64,000 nt of DNA, taken from the NCBI RefSeq assembly GCF_013408335.1, contig NZ_JACBZR010000001.1:2976001-3040000 (forward strand), given 5' to 3'. Made by a program: the position numbers and the translations under genes. The first letter of the stretch is position 1. Each line of letters begins with the position of its first letter. The stretch comes from Nocardioides panzhihuensis. GTDB lineage: Bacteria > Actinomycetota > Actinomycetes > Propionibacteriales > Nocardioidaceae. Below are positions 50,303 to 58,325 of this stretch, in pieces. Under the pieces are notes generated by a model, which was not told where the DNA came from, did not search any database, and worked only from the letters and a program-made list of their open reading frames with translations.

Positions 50303-50681
50303 TGCCCACCCACCCTTTTGTGTATCGCGATTCACTATCTCAGCAATTGTTGCGACATCAGTCACATTCGTCAAGGTTCGTGGCGCCCCTCATAGGCGGC
50401 CAGGGGTCCCAGGCGTCGCAATCGGAGATGTGAACCCGCGATCACATCGAGGATCGGCGACCGACCAGGGCGCGCGCACTCGGGTGTCGACGTTCTGGTG
50501 CTACCGGACCGAGGCGACTCCACCGCGGTTGGCGCGGGTTCGAACGTCAGCCCCTGGGAGGAAACCGGTGTCCGATGGGATGAACCGGTCATCGCCACTC
50601 TCGCAACAGCGCTGAACCGCAGCTACGTTGTGGCCCAGATCACCTCTCATGATCGAAGGTTCCCGGAAGCAGAGGGCTGCA
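50303..50681. promoter_or_regulatory. Divergent control region between LuxR-2 and the molybdenum hydroxylase genes
   Basis: About 380 bp without a convincing gene. It holds promoters for both directions and copy B of the 44-bp element. Apart from that element I see no clear operator or hairpin. Confidence 0.5.
50543..50586. promoter_or_regulatory. 44-bp promoter element, copy B
   Basis: AACGTCAGCC (50543), GGGAGGAAACC (50556), CGATGGG (50573) and TGA (50581) are spaced exactly as in copy A at 48227. It lies about 95 bp upstream of the IorB-type start codon. Confidence 0.6.
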
Positions 50682-53000
50682 ATGACACAGGACGAAACGA
50701 CATACGATGGACCACGAACCAGCCGGCGTACGCTGCTCGGCTATCTAGTGGCGGCTCCGACCCTGTCGGTGGCCGTGTCGCTCGGCCTGGAGCAGCGCGC
50801 GGCGGCCAAGGTGATCACCCCGCCGGGGGTCGCGGACATCATGGATCTGAGCGACGCTCAGCTCTTGGCGGTCGCGCCGACGGCCAACTTGATCTCGCTC
50901 GACCTGCGCGAGGACGGCACCGTGCACTTCGCCCTGCCGAGGATGGAGGTCGGCCAGGGGATCACGACCTCGACGGCCATGATCATCGCCGACGAGCTCG
51001 ACATCGGCCTGGACAAGATCGAGATCACCCTCGCCGATGCGCGCCCTGAACTGCTGATGAATCAGTTGACAGGCGGCAGCAACACCACGATGACGACGTA
51101 CCTCCCGATCCGCACAGCGGCCGCGATCGCGCGCAGGCGGCTGCTGGACGCGGCCTCGACCATGCTCGGCGGCGACGTGCCCCTCGCTGCATTGAAGACC
51201 GTCGATGGGAAGGTGCTCGCGCCGAACGGGGTGGAGATCTCCTACGGCGAGCTGGCGGCCTCAGCCTCGGTGGACGAGACCGTCGAGGTCGAGGCACAAC
51301 TCAAGGAGCCCGCCGAGTTCACCGTCATCGGCACACCACGCAACCGGATCGACGCGCGCGCCGCAGTGACCGGACGCAAGCAGTTCACGATGGACATGGA
51401 CGTGCCCGGGGCCCTGCCGACGATGCTGTGCCGGCCACCCACGCTCAACGGCAAAGTGGACTCGGTGCGCAACCGAGCGGCCGTGCTGGACATGCCGGGG
51501 GTCACCCACGTCGCGGAGATCCCTACCGGGGTGGCGGTGCGAGCCGAGACCTTCGGCCAGTGCATCGACGCCATCCGCGCCCTCGACGTCACCTGGGGTC
51601 CGGGCCCGGTCGACGGGCTCAGCGACGCCGACATCCTGGAACGGGTACGTCGCGCGGAGATCCCCCTGGCCGTCCCGAAGGTGCCGCTGCTGGCCAAGAC
51701 CGTGGAGACGAACTCGACCTTCTGGTTCCGCTCGAACTCCGCGCTGGAGACCAACTGCGCGATCGCCGACGTACGCCCCGGTCGCGCCACGGTGTGGGGC
51801 GGCTTCAAGGCGCCGATCGTCGCGCAGGAGCGGATCGCCGAGATCCTCGGGCTGCCACCGACATCGGTGACGATCCATGTCGTGACCGGTGGCGGCTCGT
51901 TCGGGCGCAAGGTCTTCCCAGACGCTGCCGTGGAGGCCGCGCAGGCGAGCAAAGCGATGGGGGTGCCGGTGAAGCTGATGTGGCACCGCGCCGACGACTC
52001 GCGTCAGGGCCGGGTGCACCCCATGGCCACCACGCGGATCCGGGCGACCGTGCTGGCGGGGGAGGTGCTGACCTGGGAGCTTCGACACACTGGCGTCAAG
52101 AACGACTTCACCCACGGGTTCGGCGACGTCCTCACGGCGACCGCCCCGCGGCTGCCGGTCGCCGACCTCGGCTTCTCCGAGACCGTTTTCGCACTGACCC
52201 AGGCCTACCACTACGACTTCGGCGTCAGCACACAGCTGCTCAACGAGATCGATCTCGGCTTCACCACCGGCGCCATGCGCAACATCTACTCCCCCGACGT
52301 CGCCACGGCTCGTGAGCTCACCGTTGACAAGATCGCCGCGGCCGTCGGGAAGGATCCCTACCGATTCCGACAGGCCTTCGTCCGCGAGCAGCGTGCGAAG
52401 ACGGTGCTCGACGCGGTCGCACAGCAGGGACACTGGGGCCGGGCGATGCCGGCGGGCACGGCCCAGGGCATCGCGATCAACAACGAGTACCACAGCTTCT
52501 CCGCCTGCCTCGTCGAGATCGACTGCCGTCCTGAGACAGTCAACCGAAAGGTACGTGAGGGGGTGACCGGCCCGCGCGTCACGAAGGTCGTGATTGGTGT
52601 GGATGCCGGTCTCGTGGTCAACCCCCGCGGTCTGGACGCCCAGATGATGAGCGGCGCCATGGACGGCATCGCCCAGACGCTCACGTCCAGCCTGCACCTG
52701 CGTGACGGCTACTTCCTCGAGGCCAGCTGGGACAACTACGCCTACACCCGCGAGTGGAACACGCCACCGACCGTCGAGGTCATCATCGTCCCGAACGACT
52801 CCGAGGACCCAGGCGGCGCCGGCGAGCTCGCCGTGGCCGCATCGATGGCGGCCACCGCGAACGCCTACGCGCGGGCGACCGGCAAGACGCCGACGGAGTT
52901 CCCTATCAACCACCACGACCCGTCGCACTTCGAGGTCAAGCCGACCATCCCGCCCGTGCCGCAGTCTCCGACTGACGGTCTGACCTACCTCCAGGAGTGA
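50682..53000 (+). CDS. Tat-exported xanthine dehydrogenase family molybdopterin subunit (IorB-like)
   Basis: A 772-residue large subunit of a molybdenum hydroxylase of the isoquinoline 1-oxidoreductase/aldehyde dehydrogenase group. A twin-arginine signal opens it: TSRRTLLGYLVAAPTLSVAV, about residues 13-32 from the ATG at 50682, which has GAGGG upstream. Cofactor-binding segments include ALPRMEVGQGITTSTAMIIA, NQLTGGSNTTMTTYLP and HVVTGGGSFGRKVFPDAAVE, and the C-terminal GGAGELAVAASMAATANAYA carries the catalytic Glu. Expected action is hydroxylation of an aldehyde or N-heterocycle outside the membrane, passing electrons to the adjacent 2Fe-2S subunit. No cytochrome c gene follows, unlike many Ior-type operons. 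Confidence 0.9.
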   Translation: MTQDETTYDGPRTSRRTLLGYLVAAPTLSVAVSLGLEQRAAAKVITPPGVADIMDLSDAQLLAVAPTANLISLDLREDGTVHFALPRMEVGQGITTSTAMIIADELDIGLDKIEITLADARPELLMNQLTGGSNTTMTTYLPIRTAAAIARRRLLDAASTMLGGDVPLAALKTVDGKVLAPNGVEISYGELAASASVDETVEVEAQLKEPAEFTVIGTPRNRIDARAAVTGRKQFTMDMDVPGALPTMLCRPPTLNGKVDSVRNRAAVLDMPGVTHVAEIPTGVAVRAETFGQCIDAIRALDVTWGPGPVDGLSDADILERVRRAEIPLAVPKVPLLAKTVETNSTFWFRSNSALETNCAIADVRPGRATVWGGFKAPIVAQERIAEILGLPPTSVTIHVVTGGGSFGRKVFPDAAVEAAQASKAMGVPVKLMWHRADDSRQGRVHPMATTRIRATVLAGEVLTWELRHTGVKNDFTHGFGDVLTATAPRLPVADLGFSETVFALTQAYHYDFGVSTQLLNEIDLGFTTGAMRNIYSPDVATARELTVDKIAAAVGKDPYRFRQAFVREQRAKTVLDAVAQQGHWGRAMPAGTAQGIAINNEYHSFSACLVEIDCRPETVNRKVREGVTGPRVTKVVIGVDAGLVVNPRGLDAQMMSGAMDGIAQTLTSSLHLRDGYFLEASWDNYAYTREWNTPPTVEVIIVPNDSEDPGGAGELAVAASMAATANAYARATGKTPTEFPINHHDPSHFEVKPTIPPVPQSPTDGLTYLQE

Positions 53001-53004
53001 GCAG

Positions 53005-53481
53005 ATGCCCACCCACACCTTCATCGTCAACGGCAAGCGAGTCAGTGTCGATGTCGCCGACAACGTACGCCTGCTCTGGGTGCTCCGTGACCTGCTGGGG
53101 GTCACCGGCCCGAAGTACGGCTGCGGCATCAACGTCTGCAAGGCCTGTACCTCCCACATCAACGGCAAGGCCTTCAACCCCTGCTCGGTGCAGGTCAAGG
53201 ACATCGGCTCCGACGACGAGATCACGACCATCGAGGGCCTGCCCGAGACCGTCGGCGCCGACCTGCACCCCATGCAGGAGGCCTGGCTCGACGAGGACGT
53301 CGCCCAGTGCGGCTACTGCCAGCCGGGCCAGATCATGGCCGCCGTCGACCTGGTCCGTCGGGTCAAGGCCGAGGGCCGCGATATCACCGACGACGACCTC
53401 GACGGTCTGCGCAACATCTGCCGCTGCGGCACCTACCCTCGCTTGCGTGAGGCGATCAAGACGGGCGCCGCCAGGATGTGA
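53005..53481 (+). CDS. (2Fe-2S) small subunit of molybdenum hydroxylase (IorA-like)
   Basis: A 158-residue iron-sulfur protein with two 2Fe-2S clusters. The N-terminal plant-ferredoxin-type cluster reads YGCGINVCKACTSHINGKAF followed by PC. The C-terminal cluster uses CGYCQPGQIMAAVDLV and ICRCGTYPRLREAI. It transfers electrons from the molybdenum subunit to an acceptor. It lacks its own Tat signal and would be exported by hitch-hiking with the large subunit. AGGAG within the end of the upstream gene supports the ATG at 53005, 4 bp after the IorB stop. Confidence 0.93.
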   Translation: MPTHTFIVNGKRVSVDVADNVRLLWVLRDLLGVTGPKYGCGINVCKACTSHINGKAFNPCSVQVKDIGSDDEITTIEGLPETVGADLHPMQEAWLDEDVAQCGYCQPGQIMAAVDLVRRVKAEGRDITDDDLDGLRNICRCGTYPRLREAIKTGAARM

Positions 53482-53639
53482 CCCGCGCGGCGACACGTCG
53501 GCATCAACCTCGCGCGAAGGACCTGCGCCGGTGTAGGAAGCGCCACCTTGTTCGGGCCGAGCCGCTCACAGCGGCACCCGCGCCGGCCCTTCCACACCGC
53601 TCATGCGGCCGGAAGCGATGGATCCGAGACGGGCTCGCT

Positions 53640-53827
53640 GGCAGCATCCTCTTGATCCAGACAACCTGGGTATGAGCGGGGTCGGCGTACGTCGTCTCGT
53701 CGGCGATAGCGAAAACGGCAGTGCACGCGATGACGATGTCGCCGGCTGTCGAGTGGGGGACGTACGGAATTCGGGTGAACGCGCTCGCACCGGGACCATC
53801 CCCACCAAACTACGCCTGGGAGATGGG
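53640..53827 (+). pseudogene. Remnant of a short-chain dehydrogenase/dienoyl-CoA reductase-like gene
   Basis: GSILLIQTTW (from 53640) and, after a frame change near 53670-53682, SAYVVSSAIAKTAVHAMTMS and PAVEWGTYGIRVNALAPGP. These are the middle strand, catalytic helix and following loop of an SDR of the 2,4-dienoyl-CoA reductase type. The N-terminal Rossmann part and the C-terminus are missing. Upstream (53482-53639) I can see no recognisable gene. An intact form would fit the SDR members of Atu-like pathways. Confidence 0.65.
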
Positions 53828-53869
53828 GAGGACCAGCGACGCCGAGCGCGCCGCCATCGCGCTCGACGA

Positions 53870-54411
53870 GCTGAGGAGGATGCAGCTCGCGACCCGCTAC
53901 CTCGACCTGAGACTTCGAACCGAGTCGGTGCACGCCCTGCACAAATCACTACGCCGGCTGCGCACGGCCAACACCGTTTACGAGCTCGTGGCCGACGTTC
54001 CGCACGAGGCCGCCAAGATGGACTTCGACCGCACGCTGTTCTCCTGGCTCGACAACCGGCGCTGGGTTCCGGCAGCCTTCCACATCAACAGCGGCCCGGA
54101 GGAGGCTCGCGCCGTCGGAGGCGGGCAGTCCCTACCACCCGATCGGAGACCTGCTCAAGGGCGAGACGGTGCGCAACGACGTCCGACGATCGTGCGCAAC
54201 GCACTCGACCATCCGCGGGTCCATTCACGCATCCAGTCCGTCATGCACTCCCACGCCTATGTCGCCGCCCCCGGTCCTGGCACCCACCGGCGTTGTCGCC
54301 TTCGTCAGCGCTGACCAGAGCACCGAGACCGACACCGTCGACGACTTCGGCCGGGACCTGGTGGCCGTGTTCAGCGCAGGCGTCGGCCTCGTTCTCGAAC
54401 GAGTGATGATC
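53870..54411 (+). pseudogene. Frameshifted remnant of a third GAF-type regulator
   Basis: The segment SVHALHKSLRRLRTANTVYE, LVADVPHEAAKMDFDRTLFS and WLDNRRWVPAAFHINSG continues, through at least two or three frame changes near 54110, 54165 and 54270, into DLLKGETVRND, TIVRNALDHPRVHSRIQSVM, HSHAYVAAP and TGVVAFVSADQSTETD, then DLVAVFSAGVGLVLERVMI. The order matches the GAF regions of the two intact LuxR-type regulators upstream (SYVVAP..., FGLIYERLLL). No HTH remains; the sequence passes directly into an acyl-CoA dehydrogenase fragment. Confidence 0.6.
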
Positions 54412-54759
54412 GGTGAACCGGACCAGGGCTGGAACCATCTGATGCGCGGCCTGGGGGTCGAGCGCCTCATCATCGCGGTGTTCAGTATTGGAAACGGCCG
54501 ACGAGCACTCCTCTACGACGTCGCCCAGGCTGTCGACGACGGTCACGAGGAAAGCCTCGCGAAGGAGTCGTCGATGGCCAAGATGCGGGCTACCGAGGAC
54601 GCAAAGCGGGCCGCGCTCGAAGGCATGCAGCTCATGGGTGGCGCCGGCTACGCGCGCGAGTTCGGAATGGAGTACCAGGTCCGTCGTGCCCTGGCCCCGC
54701 CGATCTTCGGCGGCACGAACGAGATCCAGCGGGAGATCATCGCCAAGAGCCTGTTCTGA
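54412..54759 (+). pseudogene. C-terminal remnant of an acyl-CoA dehydrogenase with internal deletion
   Basis: GEPDQGWNHLMRGLGVERLI begins in the middle of an acyl-CoA dehydrogenase. A stretch of about 40 residues normally found next (the ALxYAKxRxQFG region) is missing. It resumes at RRALLYDVAQAVDDGHEESL and ends with EGMQLMGGAGYAREFGMEYQ, IFGGTNEIQREIIAKSLF and a normal stop. It is joined in frame to the preceding regulator remnant. The start of the dehydrogenase gene is absent from the window. Confidence 0.7.
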
Positions 54760-54828
54760 TGAGATCGTCGACAGAATCGGCGGTTCCTGTGGGCATTCTG
54801 CTCGGGGTGCTGGAAGCCCTGCCTGCTG

Positions 54829-54894
54829 CACCGCTGCTCTCGAGGATCTGTCGGATCTGGTCGAGCCAGTCCCCAGTCCCCGAGAGCAGCGGTG
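54829..54894. terminator. 14-bp inverted repeat between the remnants and the transporter operon
   Basis: CACCGCTGCTCTCG at 54829-54842 is exactly complementary to 54881-54894, with a 38-base loop. It lies between the plus-strand remnants and the end of the minus-strand solute-binding gene, so a two-way terminator is likely, though the loop is long and there is no T-run. Confidence 0.5.
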
Positions 54895-54919
54895 TTCGGC
54901 AGCATGCTGGGCAAGTCGT

Positions 54920-56206
54920 TCAGTCGTCGAATGAGTACTCGGCCGCAGCGTCCGAGGTGTAGTCCTGTGCCTTGGGCGTGATGCCCATCGGAGACCCGTC
55001 GATGTCGACGGCGTAGATCGTGCTGGTACGCGGCGGCTCGCGTTCCTCCGGCGCGCCCCACCCGTAGTCACCGAACATGCCGTCGGCGGTGATCGTATCC
55101 AGGCTGTTCATCGCCTCGATGAGCCCGTCACGGGAGAGGTCGCCACGTTCGACGGCTGCCTCGAGCACTTGGTGCGTCGCGCGGGCCTGTGTCCAGCCGA
55201 CAGTGAGGTACCAGTCAGCCGGGGTGTCGGGGGAATACTTCTCCAGGGCCGCAATCATGTCGCCCATTCCCTTGGAAGCCGACTTGTCCCAGGAGCCGCC
55301 CTCGGCGAGGATCACGAGGTTCTTCTCCGCGTAGTCCTTCAGGTCGCCCTCGAAGAGTGGCTTCAGCCAGGTCGGGGACTGTCCCAGCCACTGCGGCTCG
55401 AAGCCTACCTGGGCAGCCTTGCCCAGCGCTCCTGCCGTGTCTGCAGGCGTCGCGGTGAGCAGAACGGCGTCGCAGCCGGCGCCCTTGAGCTGGTTGATGT
55501 GGGTCGTGTAGTCCGTCGTCCCCAGGGTGAACTGCACCTGCTTGCCGAGCTTGATCCCGTGCTGCTCGGCGACGAACGCCAAGCCGTCGCGGCCCGTGGC
55601 ACCGTACGCGTCGTCCTGGGTCAGCGAGCAGATCGTCTCGCCTTCTCCGCCGCCCTCGGTGAGGTACCAGTCCACGCCGTTCACGACCTGGATCTGGTAT
55701 GGCCCACCCCAGGGCAGCAGGTTCTGCTCGCGAACCCAGAAGGAGTCGAGGGACGCAGGCGAGGCAACGATGCCGTCCTGCGCAAGGTCCGGGAGGAGCG
55801 AGCTCACCACCTGCGTGCCCAGGAGCTGCACGTACATGGACACCTCGTCCTTGGTGGCCTGGTACTCCTGGGCCGCGGTCGTCGACTCGTACTTGCTGTC
55901 ACGCACCAGCACCTCGACCGGGTACTTGCCGGCGATACCGCCCGACTCGTTGATCATGTCGAAGTAGATCTGGTTGCCGACAGTGACCGGGTTGCCGATC
56001 ACGGCGACGCGGCCACTGGTCGGGGTGAGTGCCCCGACCGTGATGGTGGTGCCGTCGAAGCCGGGCGCCTCTGCCGGCGCTCCCGCAGAGCCCTGCCCCC
56101 CGGAGCTTCCGCTCCCGGAATCGGCCCGGCCACAGGCCGCGAGGGCCGCCAGGCAGAGGGCAGTGATGGTGATCCCCGCCGTGGTACGGCGGCGTAGATG
56201 TTGCAT
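54920..56206 (-). CDS. ABC transporter substrate-binding lipoprotein (branched-chain amino acid/amide type)
   Basis: A 428-residue extracytoplasmic binding protein. The start ATG at 56206 (MQHLRRRTTAGITITALCLA) is preceded by GAGGAG; the lipobox LAALAAC places the lipidated Cys near residue 25, followed by a Gly/Ser-rich linker. The Peripla_BP_6-type fold shows ITVGALTPTSGRVAVIGNPV, NEIYF-like QIYFDMINESGGIAGKYPVE, SLTQDDAYGATGRDGLAFVA and LKGAGCDAVLLTATPADTAG. The ligand is unknown; operon partners suggest a carboxylic acid rather than an amino acid (inference). It is the last gene of the importer operon. Confidence 0.9.
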   Translation of the reverse strand: MQHLRRRTTAGITITALCLAALAACGRADSGSGSSGGQGSAGAPAEAPGFDGTTITVGALTPTSGRVAVIGNPVTVGNQIYFDMINESGGIAGKYPVEVLVRDSKYESTTAAQEYQATKDEVSMYVQLLGTQVVSSLLPDLAQDGIVASPASLDSFWVREQNLLPWGGPYQIQVVNGVDWYLTEGGGEGETICSLTQDDAYGATGRDGLAFVAEQHGIKLGKQVQFTLGTTDYTTHINQLKGAGCDAVLLTATPADTAGALGKAAQVGFEPQWLGQSPTWLKPLFEGDLKDYAEKNLVILAEGGSWDKSASKGMGDMIAALEKYSPDTPADWYLTVGWTQARATHQVLEAAVERGDLSRDGLIEAMNSLDTITADGMFGDYGWGAPEEREPPRTSTIYAVDIDGSPMGITPKAQDYTSDAAAEYSFDD

Positions 56207-56259
56207 GGTGACGCTCCTCATGAATTGTGTGGTGTCGGGACAGCGCTTGCGATGGGAAG

Positions 56260-57408
56260 TCAGTAGGCGAACGGCCAGCCCTGGAACCAGGTCCGGACCC
56301 TCGCCCACAACGCGGCGAGCCCCCGTGGCTCGAGCAGCAGGAAGACGATGATGAGACCTCCGAAGAGGACCCCGTTGAGCTCGCCGGTGCTCATCCAGCC
56401 GCGCTCGACCGGGATGCCCAGGATCGGCATCGCGGCGCCCTCATTGGCGATGAGGCGCTGCCCGTAGACCACGAGCAGGGCCCCCAGGATCGACCCGTGG
56501 ACGGTGCCGAGGCCGCCCAGGATGATGATCGCGACGAAGGTGATCGACATGAACAGACCGTGGATACCGGAGAGCTCCTGGTAGTCGATGGCGCCCAGAC
56601 CGAGCGCGTAGATGACGCCGGCTGCCGCCGCCATGGCGCTGGCCACGGCGAAGGCGCCGATCTTGGTGCGGCCCGGCTCCACGCCGATGACCTCGGCCGC
56701 CAGATCACGATCTCGAACTGCCTGCATCGCGCGGCCGACCCGGCTGCGGGTCAGGTTGTGCGCCACCACCGCCGCCAGCGCCACGAGTGCCCAGGTGAGC
56801 CAGAACATCGACTGCTCACGGGTATACAGCGCGCTACCCAGGTCGAGACCGGCGCCGAAGTCGAGCGGGCCGATCGCCACCGCGGCGTCGCGGGTGGGTG
56901 CGGTTCCACGGACGGGCCGGGTCAAGCTCTCCCAGTTGCGCAGGACATGCTCCGACACGAAGACGAGGCCGATGGTCACTATCACGAGGTAGTTTCCGCG
57001 CAGTCGCAGCGCGAATGGCCCGATCACCGCGCCGGCGACGAGTCCGAGGACGATCGCCGTGGCGAAGTAGGCCAGGAACGGCCAGCCGCGTCCATCACCG
57101 AGGTACGAGGTGCAGTAGGCGCCAATGGCGACGAAGGCGGCGTGGCCCAGGCTCACCTGGCCGGTCAGTCCAATCAACAGATTGAGGCCGATGGCGCCGA
57201 TCGCGAAGGCCCCACAAAGGATCAGGGTGCCCAGTGTCGCGTCGGAGATCAGGACCGGCAGAGCAAAGAACACGGCAACGAGTACGACCGAGAAGGCGAT
57301 GCGCCAGGGGCCGCGAATCGTCCTCAGGTCCGCCGCATGACTGAGTGTCATGTTCCGGTACGGACGTCCCCGGCGCTTGGACGCGTGGGACAAGGTCATT
57401 GTCGACAT
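56260..57408 (-). CDS. Branched-chain-amino-acid-type ABC permease (LivM-like)
   Basis: A 382-residue inner-membrane permease with about eight to ten hydrophobic segments. Family motifs: GAIGLNLLIGLTGQVSLGHA and AFVAIGAYCTSYLGDG near the N-terminus, RDRDLAAEVIGVEPGRTKIG in the conserved cytoplasmic loop, and GGLGTVHGSILGALLVVYGQ. The first 25 residues are odd: MTLSHA occurs twice (MSTMTLSHASK... and NMTLSHAADL), so the true start may be the second ATG, 57 bp downstream. Its start overlaps the LivH-like stop by one base (TGATG). Confidence 0.9.
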   Translation of the reverse strand: MSTMTLSHASKRRGRPYRNMTLSHAADLRTIRGPWRIAFSVVLVAVFFALPVLISDATLGTLILCGAFAIGAIGLNLLIGLTGQVSLGHAAFVAIGAYCTSYLGDGRGWPFLAYFATAIVLGLVAGAVIGPFALRLRGNYLVIVTIGLVFVSEHVLRNWESLTRPVRGTAPTRDAAVAIGPLDFGAGLDLGSALYTREQSMFWLTWALVALAAVVAHNLTRSRVGRAMQAVRDRDLAAEVIGVEPGRTKIGAFAVASAMAAAAGVIYALGLGAIDYQELSGIHGLFMSITFVAIIILGGLGTVHGSILGALLVVYGQRLIANEGAAMPILGIPVERGWMSTGELNGVLFGGLIIVFLLLEPRGLAALWARVRTWFQGWPFAY

Positions 57409-58325
57409 CAGATTCGCCTCACTTCGGGCTCACCGAACAGCCCATACGGCCGCACGAGCAGGATGATGACCATCACGGCGAACGGCGCCACACGGTCGAA
57501 GCCGGACCCCAGCCAGGCGGCGTACTCCGGCTGGAGAAGTGCTGTCAGCTGCTGGATGAGTCCGATGAGCAGGCCGCCGACAACGGCGCCGACGGGTGAT
57601 TCGAGCCCACCGACGATCATGGCGGGGAAGGCGACGAAGGCGACGGCACCGAGTGATGGGCCGACCGAGCCCGCACCCGATGAGAGCATGGCGCCCGCCA
57701 GGGTGCCCAGAGCGCCCGCGGTGGCCCAGGCAGCCAGATGGACCCGGCGTGCGTCGATGCCGGTGGCCAGGGCGGCCTCCTGGTCGTCGGCCGTGGCCCG
57801 CATTCCGAGGCCGAGGCTGGAGTATCGGAAGAACAGGAAGAAGGCACCGACTGCAGCGGACGTCACGCCGATGGTCCACAGGTCCGCGACGGCGAGATTG
57901 ACCGATCCGAGGTCGACCGTCTTGGAGCCCCACGGATCCGGCAGGTCCCGGTCCTCTGGCCCCCAGATCGCGGAGGTGACGTTGTCGAAGACGTACAGCA
58001 CCCCGATCGTCATCATGATGATCGAGAACGGCCTCTCCCCCAAGAGGCGTTGCAGCAGGGCGGTTTGGAGTGCCGTGCCGATGAGTGCGCCGGCCACCAT
58101 CGCGAGCGGAAGTGCCAGGTAGAAGTTAACGCCCCACTCAGCGGCGAGCTGCCAGGTGATGAACCCGCCGAGAAGGACGAAGCTCGCGTGGGCGAAGTTC
58201 AGGACGCGCGTCGCCTTGAAGACGATGACGAATCCGAGCGCTACAAGTGCGTACTTTGCGCCGACGGCGATCCCCGAGAACAGTGTCTCGATGAGGGCCT
58301 CGGTGCCCACGCCCGTCGTACTCAT
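57408..58325 (-). CDS. Branched-chain-amino-acid-type ABC permease (LivH-like)
   Basis: A 305-residue permease, starting at the ATG at 58325 (MSTTGVGTEALIETLFSGIA). Conserved LivH blocks: ALVALGFVIVFKATRVLNFA, HASFVLLGGFITWQLAAEWG, GLGMRATADDQEAALATGID (the EAA-like cytoplasmic loop), and AFVAFPAMIVGGLESPVGAV. The ATG overlaps the acyl-CoA synthetase stop by 4 bp (ATGA). It pairs with the LivM-like permease to make the translocation path. Confidence 0.92.
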   Translation of the reverse strand: MSTTGVGTEALIETLFSGIAVGAKYALVALGFVIVFKATRVLNFAHASFVLLGGFITWQLAAEWGVNFYLALPLAMVAGALIGTALQTALLQRLLGERPFSIIMMTIGVLYVFDNVTSAIWGPEDRDLPDPWGSKTVDLGSVNLAVADLWTIGVTSAAVGAFFLFFRYSSLGLGMRATADDQEAALATGIDARRVHLAAWATAGALGTLAGAMLSSGAGSVGPSLGAVAFVAFPAMIVGGLESPVGAVVGGLLIGLIQQLTALLQPEYAAWLGSGFDRVAPFAVMVIILLVRPYGLFGEPEVRRI

